This document shows, in pieces, positions 1 to 7,753 of a DNA stretch of 9,883 nucleotides; the first letter of the stretch is position 1; each line of letters begins with the position of its first letter. The position numbers were made by a program, and so were the translations under genes. Origin of the DNA: JBAVEL01 sp049587715 (lineage in GTDB: Bacteria; Bacteroidota; Ignavibacteria; UBA10030; UBA6906). The notes beneath the pieces are model-generated. The model worked only from the letters and a program-made list of their open reading frames with translations, did not search any database and was not told the origin of the DNA. The DNA lies in NCBI GenBank assembly GCA_049587715.1, contig JBAVEL010000132.1, forward strand, positions 1 through 9,883, in the 5' to 3' direction.

Positions 1-749
1 TAGGAAGGGCGAGCATTGCTGAGGGGCGGCTTGTTGCCCTGCGGCGTGCCTGCATCGATGCGGGGGAGACCTTCGGGGTGGATGTCCGGTCTGCGTTCCA
101 CATGGCCGATGTGGAGATCCTCCAGAACGGGACCCCCCCGCGGCATGAGCAGATGGCCGCCAGGGTGCTGGTCTCCCGGGAGCGGGGCAGGATGCTCACA
201 TACGAGATCCTGGAGGAGGGACATGTGCCCGGGCTGACGGAGGGGGAGGGGAGTCTCTTCATGCGCGTGGCGGCCCTCTTTGCGGCCGATCGGAACCGGG
301 ACAGGGGGTTTACCGTGACGTTCGATTCCCTGATCGGGCTTAAGAACGAATACCTGAACGGAGAACGGGTGCGGTTCGCCGTGCGCGCCACCCGGCCATG
401 CTACATCCACGTCTTCTGCCTTACGCACCATGGGGATGTGTATCAGGTCTTCCCCAACGTGCACGATACGGACAACGTGGTGAGGCCGGGTGATTCCCGG
501 ATCATCCCGTCGTCGGACGCCACCCCCATCGGGGTGTGGCTGGAGGGGGCCGACGAGTACGCGCTGGACCAGATCAGTGTCGTGGCCACAAAGGACCCCG
601 TGCCCTACACGGAGGGGGCGTGGATCCGCCCCGAGAAGCCGGGATCCATGCCGATCCGGAAGGGACGACTGCAGGAGTACTTCTCCTGGCTCTGGGGCCT
701 GGACACAGACTGGGCGGAGGCCTGGCACGTGTACGGGATCAGGAAGTAG
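1..749 (+). CDS. LPP20/FlgT-like and DUF4384 envelope protein, 3' part
   Basis: The reading frame is open from base 3, so the true start lies before the window; 248 residues are visible. Residues about 5-75 show the pattern of the FlgT N-terminal/LPP20-like fold: an Ala/Arg-rich helix (EGRLVALRRACIDA), then GVDV, a short loop, and a strand ending YEILEEG. Residues about 112-200 match DUF4384: NEYLNGERV, CYIHVFCLTHHGDVYQVFPN, and a closing DQISVVATKDP strand. DUF4384 is a beta-sandwich found in many exported bacterial proteins, and its biochemical role is not established. Proteins with this layout are usually exported and envelope-associated; the signal peptide would lie upstream of the window. 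A related LPP20 gene starts 95 nt downstream on the same strand, suggesting joint expression and related function. The domain calls rest on remembered motifs. The internal GTG at 78 is an unlikely start because the preceding codons fit the domain. Confidence 0.78.
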   Translation, partial: GRASIAEGRLVALRRACIDAGETFGVDVRSAFHMADVEILQNGTPPRHEQMAARVLVSRERGRMLTYEILEEGHVPGLTEGEGSLFMRVAALFAADRNRDRGFTVTFDSLIGLKNEYLNGERVRFAVRATRPCYIHVFCLTHHGDVYQVFPNVHDTDNVVRPGDSRIIPSSDATPIGVWLEGADEYALDQISVVATKDPVPYTEGAWIRPEKPGSMPIRKGRLQEYFSWLWGLDTDWAEAWHVYGIRK

Positions 750-844
750 GCCCTCCCGTCCGCCACACCGGCCGGATGGGGAAGAAAGCGGGCAGCAGTG
801 ACGGACCCGGAGTATGCAGGAAGAGAAAATCGGAGAATGGTCCA

Positions 845-2707
845 ATGACCGGAGTCGGCGGAGGGAGGGGTTCCGGGAGGGGCGGGGGAGGCCGCATGCC
901 GTGCGCTTTCCTCTGTGCGGGAATGCTGCTGGCGTGGTCTGTTGCCGCCGCGCAGGAGCCGGACTGGGAGCTGATCAGGCGGTCGGATGCGTACTGCTGG
1001 GGTGAGGGGGTGGCGGAGACGGAGCAGGAGGCGTCCGACAGGGCGCTGGCCATGCTCATTCAGAGCATCGCCGTCCGGGTCACGGTGGATTACGAGCGGT
1101 GCGTCACCGAAACCGGTGTCGATCTGGAGGACAAGGTCCGGAGCATCGTGAAGACCTATTCCCTGGCGACCCTGAAGAACGTGCAGACCAAGCGCTCCCG
1201 GGCGGCGGGAGGGGTGAAGGTGCTGCACTACCTTCCCCGGGAGGATGTCGGCAGGATCTTCGAGACGCGGAAGGCGCTGGTGGGGAGCATCTACGACAAC
1301 GCCCGGGAAATGGAATCGCAGCGCGCGTTCGGTTCCGCCCTGAAGTACTACTACTTCTGTGTTGTGCTGCTGAACTCGATTCCGGAGCTGGCGGTGGAGC
1401 ACGGGGGGGAGAACCTGGTGACGGCGATCCCGGTCCGCATCAACGACATCCTGCGGGGGACGCGTTTCCGGGTGGTGGGCGACCGGCGGGTGGGGGAGGA
1501 TGAGCGGGAGATCTCCCTGCAGGTGACCGTCCGGGGCACCCCCGCCGCCAACCTGGACTTCAGCTACTGGGACGGCTCCACCCGGCAGGGCGCGAGCGTG
1601 CAGGACGGGGAGGCCCCGGTGACGCTGTTCGGCTCCAGCGTGGGGTTCGACAAGCTGGATGTGAACGTGCAGTACAGCTACTACGGAAGCCACGGCGAGA
1701 TCCGCGAAGTGGCGGAGCTATGGGGCCTGGTGCTGAAGCCGGCGTTCCCCAACGCACAGCAGGTGAGCCTGACGGGGGCGCCGCGCCCGGAGCGGCCCGT
1801 GGAGCCCAGGGCCGCCGGGCGGGTGCGGCTGCGTGCGAAGGAGGACTGCCCCGTGTTGCGGGAGATCGGGACGGAGGTGGAGAGGTTCACGGGACTGCTC
1901 GCCGGGGGGAACGAGGGGGATATCCGCGCCGCCTATGGGGCCGACCCCTTTGTGGCCGAGAAGCTCCTCCGCCTGATCCGGCAGAACCGGCCCGCCTTCG
2001 TGGATGAGGAGCAGCGGGCGGACGTGAACCGGACCCTGACGGGCTGGGAGGTGCGGAAGCTGCGGGTGAAGACCCGGTATCCCAGCATGAACAAACAGGC
2101 CCTCGAGTACATCGTGCTGGACTTCACACCCGAGGGACGGCTGGAAGACCTCTCCCTGGGGATCATGGAGGGGCTGTATGAGCAGTTCGTGCGGGAGGGG
2201 GACTCCCTGGGGGACTGGCGCAACCGGCAGGTGATGATCAAGTTCATGGAGAGATACAGGACCGCCTTCCACACGCGCGATATCGCCACGCTGGATTCCA
2301 TCTTCGCCGATGAGGCGGTGATCATCGTGGGGCGGGTGGTCCGGAGGGCCGGACACACGGACCTGCCGGCCTACGAGCGGCTCTCGCCGGACCAGCCCAC
2401 CTTCGAGACCATCCGCCTCACGAAGGAGGAGTACCTGAAGAACCAGCGGCGCGTGTTCGACCAGCAGCAGGACATCCACGTGGGCTACTCCACGTTCCGG
2501 ATGCACAGGAAGAACGACCGCCCCAACGAGTACGGCTTCAGTCTCAGGCAAAGCTACTCCTCCACCGGATATGCCGACGAGGGCCACCTCTTCCTGCTGG
2601 TGGATTTCGGACAGCGCCTTCCCCAGATTTACGTCCGGGCCTGGCAGCCGCAGGAATGGAACGAGGCCTCGCTGGTCCGGCTGGCCAACTTCAGGATCAA
2701 CAGGTAG
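845..2707 (+). CDS. LPP20-family exported protein with C-terminal NTF2-like domain
   Basis: This 620-residue protein has a Sec signal (hydrophobic residues about 19-36, cleavage after AAA-Q near 37). Residues about 50-155 carry an LPP20 pattern: CWGEGVAETEQEA, a VRSIVKTYS segment, VLHYLPREDVGRIFETRK. A helical AFGSALKYYYF segment follows (about 160-180), then a probable beta-domain (205-300), and an NTF2-like region (about 460-615) with IKFMERYRTAFHTRD, SIFADEAVIIVG, GHLFLLVDF and IYVRAWQPQEW. This order is familiar from large uncharacterised LPP20 proteins of Bacteroidetes and relatives; the molecular function is unknown. The start is uncertain. ATG 845 has GGAG 9 nt upstream and gives an Arg-containing n-region (GRGSGRGGGGR). 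ATG 896 (603 residues) has GGAGG 4 nt upstream but leaves the signal peptide without a positive charge. No lipobox cysteine is placed convincingly, so it is probably not a lipoprotein despite the family name. Confidence 0.85.
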   Translation: MTGVGGGRGSGRGGGGRMPCAFLCAGMLLAWSVAAAQEPDWELIRRSDAYCWGEGVAETEQEASDRALAMLIQSIAVRVTVDYERCVTETGVDLEDKVRSIVKTYSLATLKNVQTKRSRAAGGVKVLHYLPREDVGRIFETRKALVGSIYDNAREMESQRAFGSALKYYYFCVVLLNSIPELAVEHGGENLVTAIPVRINDILRGTRFRVVGDRRVGEDEREISLQVTVRGTPAANLDFSYWDGSTRQGASVQDGEAPVTLFGSSVGFDKLDVNVQYSYYGSHGEIREVAELWGLVLKPAFPNAQQVSLTGAPRPERPVEPRAAGRVRLRAKEDCPVLREIGTEVERFTGLLAGGNEGDIRAAYGADPFVAEKLLRLIRQNRPAFVDEEQRADVNRTLTGWEVRKLRVKTRYPSMNKQALEYIVLDFTPEGRLEDLSLGIMEGLYEQFVREGDSLGDWRNRQVMIKFMERYRTAFHTRDIATLDSIFADEAVIIVGRVVRRAGHTDLPAYERLSPDQPTFETIRLTKEEYLKNQRRVFDQQQDIHVGYSTFRMHRKNDRPNEYGFSLRQSYSSTGYADEGHLFLLVDFGQRLPQIYVRAWQPQEWNEASLVRLANFRINR

Positions 2708-2740
2708 CGGCCGTGTGTGCAACGGCCACAGGTGACAGCC

Positions 2741-3340
2741 ATGCCCACACGAACCCGTTGCGCCTGGTGCGGGGAGGATCCGCTCTCCCGTGCCTACCAT
2801 GACACCGAGTGGGGGGTGCCGGCCCACGACGACGGGCACCTGTTCGAGATGCTGCTTCTGGAGGGGGCGCAGGCGGGGTTGAGCTGGATGACCATCCTGA
2901 GGAAGCGGGAGAACTACCGCCGGGCCTTCCACGGATTCGACGCCGGGAGGATTGCGGCCTACACCGCCCGGGATGTGAGGCGGCTCCTTGCCGATGAAGG
3001 CATTGTGCGGAACCGGCTGAAGATCGAGGCGGCGATCGTGAACGCGGGCAAAGCGCTGGAGGTTGTGCGGGAGTTCGGCTCGCTGGATGCCTTCCTCTGG
3101 CGCTATGTGGGGGGCGCGCCGCGGCAGAATGCATGGAAGACGCTGCGGGCAGTTCCCGCCCGGACGCCCGTCTCCGACGCCATGAGCCGCGACCTGAAGA
3201 AGCGGGGCTTCCGCTTCGCGGGGCCCACCATCTGCTACGCCTTCATGCAGGCCGTGGGGATGGTGAACGACCACACCACCGACTGCTTCCGGCATCAACA
3301 GGTGCAGCGGTCGGGAAGGAGGAAGGCGGGGGCGCGGTGA
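2741..3340 (+). CDS. tag: DNA-3-methyladenine glycosylase I
   Basis: The enzyme removes 3-methyladenine from alkylated DNA by cleaving the N-glycosidic bond, the first step of base excision repair in the cytoplasm. The 199-residue protein has the family's usual length and motifs: YHDTEWGVP (19-27), FEMLLLEGAQAGLSW (35-49), KRENYR (55-60), KKRGFRFAGPTICYAFMQA (153-171) and VNDHTTDC (175-182). Glu41 corresponds to the catalytic Glu38 of E. coli Tag. Cys7, His20, His178 and Cys182 correspond to its zinc ligands Cys4, His17, His175 and Cys179, with all four offset by three residues. ATG 2741 is chosen because AGGTGA lies 5 nt upstream; an in-frame GTG at 2717 would add eight residues outside the family. 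The gene begins 33 nt after the LPP20 gene, so it may ride on that transcript, but nothing suggests a functional link. All key residues are present, so it should be active. Confidence 0.97.
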   Translation: MPTRTRCAWCGEDPLSRAYHDTEWGVPAHDDGHLFEMLLLEGAQAGLSWMTILRKRENYRRAFHGFDAGRIAAYTARDVRRLLADEGIVRNRLKIEAAIVNAGKALEVVREFGSLDAFLWRYVGGAPRQNAWKTLRAVPARTPVSDAMSRDLKKRGFRFAGPTICYAFMQAVGMVNDHTTDCFRHQQVQRSGRRKAGAR

Positions 3341-3373
3341 GGGGAGGCCCGCCACGATGCCGTTCCCTGTGTC

Positions 3374-3387
3374 GCCGGAGCTCCGGC
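3374..3387. terminator. Possible bidirectional terminator hairpin (weak)
   Basis: A perfect 14-nt palindrome (GCCGGAGCTCCGGC) sits in the 73-nt gap between the convergent tag and response regulator genes. It can fold as a 5-bp GC stem with a 4-nt loop on either strand. Neither strand has a following T-run, so it is not a classical intrinsic terminator. The call rests on position and symmetry only. Confidence 0.3.
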
Positions 3388-3413
3388 TGATTCCCGGCCT
3401 GTGCCCGGCCCGG

Positions 3414-4100
3414 CTATGATTCCCCGGCCAGCCGATACCCCACGCCGTGGAGGGTGAGAATGAGCCGGGGAGAAGAAGGGTCCGTCTCCAGCTTCTTCCT
3501 GAGCGAGAGAATGCATGCGTCCACCGTGCGCGTGGTGGGGAAGCGCTCGTAGCCCCAGACGTGCCGGAGGAGGTCCTCCCGGCTGACGGGCTCTCCGCGG
3601 CGGGAGGCCAGGTGCTCCAGGACGCGGTACTCCAGGACCGTGAGGTGGAGTGTTTCGTTGCCTTTGCGGGCCTCCATGCGGCGGAAGTGGATCCAGACGT
3701 CCCCCGTATGGAGCTCAGGAGGCGCGGCCGCATCCTGCCCGCTCCGCCTCAGGAGGGCCCGGATGCGGGCCACAAGCTCCCTTGTGCCGAATGGCTTGGT
3801 GACGTAGTCATCGGCCCCCGTCTCGAGTCCCAGCACCCGGTCCACCTCGTCGGTGCGGCTCGTGAGCATGAGAATGGGGGTGGGGATGCCGCGCCTGCGG
3901 AGCTCGGCGCAGAGGTCCATGCCGTTTCCGTCGGGGAGCATGAGGTCCAGGATGATCAGATCGGGATTCTCCGCGAGAATGGCGGCAAGCCCCCGCGCAC
4001 AGGTGGGAACCGACACCGCCCGGTAGTGCTCGGACCTGAGCACCTCGGCGAGCCCCCGTGCGAGGGCCCCGTCGTCTTCCACGATCAGGATGGTCTGCAC
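3414..4100 (-). CDS. OmpR-family response regulator
   Basis: This 228-residue two-domain regulator receives phosphate from the adjacent kinase and binds DNA. The receiver domain (about 1-118) has the acidic pair Asp9/Asp10, phosphoacceptor Asp52 in LIILDLMLPDGNG, Thr80 in ILMLTSRTDEVDRV, and Lys102 in DDYVTKPF. The winged-helix output domain (about 130-226) has LTVLEYRVLEHLASRRGEPVSRE, then LLRHVWGYE, TRTVDACILSLRKKLE and the closing LTLHGVGYRL, the standard OmpR/PhoB C-terminal sequence. The start is the GTG at 4098-4100, placing ILIVEDD at the usual position; GGGGA lies about 6 nt upstream. The open frame continues further upstream but reads antisense-like, Arg-rich sequence there. The gene overlaps the kinase by 16 bp, so translational coupling is likely. 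Target genes cannot be read from the window, though the exported genes upstream on the same strand are candidates. Confidence 0.96.
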   Translation of the reverse strand: MQTILIVEDDGALARGLAEVLRSEHYRAVSVPTCARGLAAILAENPDLIILDLMLPDGNGMDLCAELRRRGIPTPILMLTSRTDEVDRVLGLETGADDYVTKPFGTRELVARIRALLRRSGQDAAAPPELHTGDVWIHFRRMEARKGNETLHLTVLEYRVLEHLASRRGEPVSREDLLRHVWGYERFPTTRTVDACILSLRKKLETDPSSPRLILTLHGVGYRLAGES

Positions 4101-6559
4101 GGGGAGTCCCCCTCCAGGGGTATCAACAGCGTGAACGTGCTTCCCACTTCGGGCCGGCTCTCCACCCGGATGTGCCCTCCGTGTGCGTCCAGGATGTGCT
4201 TCACGAGAGAGAGCCCCACGCCCGTTCCCTGCACACGGCTCCCGCTCCCCGGATCCCGGTAGAACCTCTGAAAGATGTGCGGAAGGGATGCAGGCGGAAT
4301 GCCGATTCCCGCATCCTGAACGGCGCACACACCGAACTCCCCCTCCCTGGAGACGCGCACCCCGAGCCGCCGCTCCCCGGGGGAGTACTTGACGGCATTG
4401 TCTATGATGTTCAGGATCGCGCTTTCCAGCATGAAGGAGTCGGCGCACACGGTGACGGGTTCAGGGGGTGTTTCGTATGTCACGAAAAAACCCTGTCCCG
4501 TGAGCCGGTAGTCGGCCCGGGCGAGCGCGGCGGAGACAACGGAGACCAGGTCCACGGCTGCCACCTCCATGGGAAGGGAGCCCGCCTCCATCCGGGCTGC
4601 ATCCAGCACGTTTCCCACCATCCGCTCCAGACGGTCTGCTTCCCCCCGTATGGTGTTCAGAAACTCCTTCCGCCTCCCGGGGTCTGCGTGGTTCCCATCC
4701 TCCATGAGGTCCGCGAACAGGCGGATCGCGGCAAGGGGTGTGCGGAACTCGTGGGAGACATAGGAGAGAAAGTCGGTCTTGAGCCGGTTCAGCTCTGCGA
4801 GCCGCGCAGCTTCCTCCTCGTGAAGCCGCACCTCCTTCCTTGATTCGATGCGCTCCAGGGCAAGCCCCGTCTGGGCGGCGGCGCTCACCAGGAGGTCCAC
4901 ATCCTCGCTGCTGAAGCGGGCGCCCGATTTCCTGGGCCCGAGGGCGAGGAATGCGATGGGACGGCAGTTTCCGTCCAGGATGGGAAACACAAGGGCGATG
5001 CCCCACCGCTCGAATACCCCGCGGTCGGCGGGCTCCACCCGCACGCCGGGCTCCACGAGATCGGGAAGTCCCACGGGGGTCCGGAGAGGGCTCCTGAGCG
5101 CTTCGAGGTGGAAGGGAACCCCGTGCCCCGCCAGCGGAGGGAACCCCTCCGAGACGAGAACCTCCAGTCGTGTGCAGGGGGGAACGAGGCGGAAGAGGCC
5201 CACCCGTTCGGAAGGGATGATGCGGGTGGTGCTCCGCATCACGGCATCCGCCAGGTCCTTTGTGTCTCCCGCCGACCGGATCTCCTGTAGAAATGATGCG
5301 GCCGCCATGCGGAAATCGTAGTCCACTCTGAAGAACTTCCGGTCCACGAGACGGTGGAGGAGATTCCGGACGGGCTCGAAGAGGAGTGCCGTGAGGAGTG
5401 CCGCCGCTCCCGATGCGAGGTGTGCCGGCGCCCCCACAAGGGGGGCCAGGGCCGCCACCCCCGTTGCATAGATGAGGAAGAGGGCTGCCACCACAAGGGC
5501 GTAGGCGGTGCTCCGCCGGACCACCACCTGTATGTTGAAGGCGTTGTAGCGGATGACGGCCGTGGCGACCGCCAGAGGTATCAATGGAAAGGCCAGCATG
5601 GTGTACGTCTCGGGGATGCTCCATGCGGGGGCCAGAATATCGGGGAGTGTGGTGAAAAGGAAAAAGGGGCCCGCACCCAGAAGGCCTCCCCAGAGAAGGA
5701 GCCGGAGCTTCTTCCGCTCCTCGGGCTGGCACGCACGGGCAGAGCGCACGGCAAGGATCACCAGAGCCCCCAGGATGAAGCCCCAGAGGAGAATGTGAAA
5801 GGCCAGAAACCAGCCCCTGAACCCCGCCAGGTGTCCCGCCGTGGGATGGGCATGGAGCTCTCTGCAGGAAAGAAGGGTGGGGATGAGAATGCCGAAAGGG
5901 AGTCCCCCCGTGAGACCCCACCTCAGCACGGTGCTCCGAATGAGCCGGGCGGGGAAGACGAGTGCGAAGTGCAGAAAAGCCCCCGCGGAAAGCGCATACG
6001 AAAGAAAGAAAAGCGCCGGGGCCGCCTCATCAAGAGGCGTTCGCGCGGGGGCTCCCTCCCAGGCCAGCATGACGGTGGCGCTCATCCCCACGAGGGCGAA
6101 GTGGGCCGCAAGGGCGGTGGGATCCTGCGGCCTCCGGAGGAGGAGAAAGACGGCGGTGAGCCAGGTGAGGAGGCCGATGGCCGCGACCGCCACCACATAG
6201 GAGACCGTGAAGAAGGGTCTGAGCGCAAATGAGGCGGAAATCTCCACGCCCTTCCTGAGGAGAGACACCCGGGCCGGTTCCCCCGCCTTCCTGGACATGA
6301 GATCCAGATCCAGATCCGCCTGCGAGCCGAGGGGCCTGCCGTTCCAGGAAAGAACGAGGTCTCCCTCCCGGAACGCCGCTCCCAGGCCGGCCTCCGCCGC
6401 CCTTCCCACGCGGGCAAAGTCCCCGTCCCTCTCCACCGAAAAGGGAGCTGCGGGGCGCCCCAGAAGGGCGGGGAGGTTCAGGCATGAGAGGGCGAGAACG
6501 GCGCAGTCGAGAAGGAGAAGCGCCGCAACGCTCAGGCGCCTGATGGCGGGGCCGTTCAT
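4085..6559 (-). CDS. Membrane sensor histidine kinase with PDZ-like and GAF domains
   Basis: The 824-residue protein is the partner of the overlapping response regulator. Domain order, approximate: TM helix 9-33; an exported PDZ-like domain 43-111 (AAFREGDLVLSWNGRPL...); eight or so TM helices 116-395; a linker VRNLLHRLVDRKFFRVDYDF (397-416); GAF-like 430-571; short coiled region 571-598; HisKA with His603 in SYVSHEFRTPL; and HATPase with N-box NIIDNAVKYS (717-726), G1 DAGIGI (749-754), F-box around FQRFY and G2 GTGVGLS (778-784). The PDZ plus multi-TM input block, including RYNAFNIQVVVRRS before the last TM helices, resembles ComP-type kinases, but the transmitter is the ordinary HisKA type. 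The start is ATG 6557-6559; GTG 6560-6562 immediately precedes it. Neither has a Shine-Dalgarno sequence (the upstream bases are pyrimidine-rich), so initiation may be leaderless or weak. The signal sensed is unknown. Confidence 0.95.
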   Translation of the reverse strand: MNGPAIRRLSVAALLLLDCAVLALSCLNLPALLGRPAAPFSVERDGDFARVGRAAEAGLGAAFREGDLVLSWNGRPLGSQADLDLDLMSRKAGEPARVSLLRKGVEISASFALRPFFTVSYVVAVAAIGLLTWLTAVFLLLRRPQDPTALAAHFALVGMSATVMLAWEGAPARTPLDEAAPALFFLSYALSAGAFLHFALVFPARLIRSTVLRWGLTGGLPFGILIPTLLSCRELHAHPTAGHLAGFRGWFLAFHILLWGFILGALVILAVRSARACQPEERKKLRLLLWGGLLGAGPFFLFTTLPDILAPAWSIPETYTMLAFPLIPLAVATAVIRYNAFNIQVVVRRSTAYALVVAALFLIYATGVAALAPLVGAPAHLASGAAALLTALLFEPVRNLLHRLVDRKFFRVDYDFRMAAASFLQEIRSAGDTKDLADAVMRSTTRIIPSERVGLFRLVPPCTRLEVLVSEGFPPLAGHGVPFHLEALRSPLRTPVGLPDLVEPGVRVEPADRGVFERWGIALVFPILDGNCRPIAFLALGPRKSGARFSSEDVDLLVSAAAQTGLALERIESRKEVRLHEEEAARLAELNRLKTDFLSYVSHEFRTPLAAIRLFADLMEDGNHADPGRRKEFLNTIRGEADRLERMVGNVLDAARMEAGSLPMEVAAVDLVSVVSAALARADYRLTGQGFFVTYETPPEPVTVCADSFMLESAILNIIDNAVKYSPGERRLGVRVSREGEFGVCAVQDAGIGIPPASLPHIFQRFYRDPGSGSRVQGTGVGLSLVKHILDAHGGHIRVESRPEVGSTFTLLIPLEGDSPCRPS

Positions 6560-6657
6560 CACGGGAGGGGTATGGAGGGGAGTTATCCCTTATGGGAGTC
6601 AGGGGCCGTGCGGTTCGGGTTCCGGGTTGCCGTGCGTTTCCATGTGTGGGTTCTCCG

Positions 6658-6711
6658 CCTCCCCCGCCGGCGGTTTCTGCGCAGGCGGGGGGGAGGGTCG
6701 GGGGCACCCCG
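6658..6711 (-). terminator. Two GC-rich hairpins after the 6726-7691 gene, possible terminator
   Basis: Just past the stop codon at 6726, the minus strand can form a small hairpin (CGGGG-TGC-CCCCG, 6699-6711). A larger one follows, in which 6658-6668 pairs with 6684-6696 apart from a 2-nt bulge, around a 15-nt loop. There is no U-run after either. They could end or attenuate the transcript before the kinase gene, or be chance products of high GC. Confidence 0.35.
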
Positions 6712-6725
6712 TGGGCGGCGGATGG

Positions 6726-7691
6726 CTACCTGGCGGCTCTTTCCGATTCCAGCTTGGCCGTCACCGCGCTCAGGGCGGCATCGTAACCCGCGATGATGAC
6801 GGGCTTCACGAAGTCCAGCCGGAATGTGTAGCTTCCGCTCCCGAGCGCCGTCATGAGAGACCGGGCGAAGTCGGATTCCATGTCCACCTCGGGCATGTCC
6901 TCGTCGCTCTCCAGGGCGATGCTGCCGATGTAGAAGTGCGCCAGGTCGGGGCTGCGGGGGTTCAGGAAGTCCAACTCCAGGCCCCGGTAGATGTGCTCGT
7001 GGCCCTCGTCGTTCCAGGTGGAGGTGTAAAGCTGCGGCTCCATGTCGGTGTCCGAGTAGTCCACCAGGATGGTGGAGGATGCCACAATCAGCACGTCCAC
7101 CCCGAGCTGGGAGGCCACGTCCCGGAAGGGGGTAAGGATCTCCGTGGAGTCTTCGGCATCCCGGTAGAAGGCGTCGTCCATGTCAATGCTCTTCAGTGCG
7201 AAGGCATGGGCCGTGACCTGCCACTTGGGGGCGTAGAGGGCCAGCTTCCAGGGATCGTTGGAGGGGAGGGACGCGAACGCGGGACAGGAGGCCACCTGTG
7301 CGGGTGACACGATCCGGATGCCCAGGCCCTCCAGGCGCTTCCGCAGCAGAAGATACATGGAGTCGGCCATGGGGTTGATGGCCGTGACGTCCACCTCCTC
7401 CCGCTGGCCGAAGAGACTGGTTCCCTCGGTCATGGCGGAGGTGATGTCCAGGTTGACGTTGAAGCCGATGATGGCGGCCTTCGTCACCCCCCGGAGCCGT
7501 GCATAGTCGAAGGCGGGCTCGCGGTCCAGCTGCATCTGGAGGCAGTAGGTTTCCTCGCCCTGCGAGAACGTGAACTTGTCCTTGAAGAGCTCCAGTTTCC
7601 GCTCCACGGGGAGGGCGGGCCATTCGAGAAGATCCTGGGCGGAAAGGGGAACGGCGCCCGACAGCAGGCACGCAAGCAGGATGTGTCTCAT
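6726..7691 (-). CDS. Unrecognised exported protein, 321 residues
   Basis: I do not recognise a named family. A Sec signal peptide is clear (MRHILLACLLSGAVPLSAQ, cleavage after Ala18); Cys8 is too early for a lipoprotein signal. The mature part has a strand-rich segment KAAIIGFNVNLDI (71-83), a helix SMYLLLRKRLEGLGIRIVSP (111-130), then LGVDVLIVASSTILVDYSD (196-214), and a strongly acidic stretch ALESDEDMPEVDMESD (259-274). The alternation of an AAIIGFN-type strand, a helix with LLRKRLEGLGI, and a later DVLIVASS strand faintly recalls the CsgG/LpoB/TolB-N type fold seen in envelope proteins; this is speculation. ATG 7691 is chosen because AAGGA lies 8 nt upstream and the signal peptide begins there; in-frame codons continue to 7772 but add a charged stretch before the signal. 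The gene lies 163 nt upstream of the kinase on the same strand, so it could be a sensor accessory or target. Confidence 0.85.
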   Translation of the reverse strand: MRHILLACLLSGAVPLSAQDLLEWPALPVERKLELFKDKFTFSQGEETYCLQMQLDREPAFDYARLRGVTKAAIIGFNVNLDITSAMTEGTSLFGQREEVDVTAINPMADSMYLLLRKRLEGLGIRIVSPAQVASCPAFASLPSNDPWKLALYAPKWQVTAHAFALKSIDMDDAFYRDAEDSTEILTPFRDVASQLGVDVLIVASSTILVDYSDTDMEPQLYTSTWNDEGHEHIYRGLELDFLNPRSPDLAHFYIGSIALESDEDMPEVDMESDFARSLMTALGSGSYTFRLDFVKPVIIAGYDAALSAVTAKLESERAAR

Positions 7692-7753
7692 GGGAAGATT
7701 CCTTTCATGATGGTCCCGCAGGGTGTCGCCTCCTTCGTCATTTGGCATCTCAG

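Noticed and set aside
605..1693. Minus-strand open frame of 362 codons
   Set aside because: It spans the end of one supported plus-strand gene, the intergenic gap and the start of the next. The product is His/Arg/Pro-rich without motifs.
1718..3733. Long open frame on the minus strand (671 codons)
   Set aside because: It lies antisense to the LPP20 and tag genes, both supported by conserved motifs. The translation is Pro/His/Arg-rich without recognisable domains, as expected from a GC-rich antisense frame.
4461..5921. Alternative minus-strand frame of 486 codons within the kinase
   Set aside because: It is a shifted reading of the kinase gene; the kinase frame holds all HisKA and HATPase motifs.
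6560..6725. Possible small gene between the kinase and the exported protein
   Set aside because: Open frames here are short, Arg/Pro-rich and lack ribosome binding sites; the stretch is better explained by hairpins and a leader.
5354..7307. Long plus-strand open frames opposite the kinase and the exported protein gene
   Set aside because: They read Gly/Arg/Glu-rich, low-complexity sequence and cover genes whose motifs are clear on the other strand.
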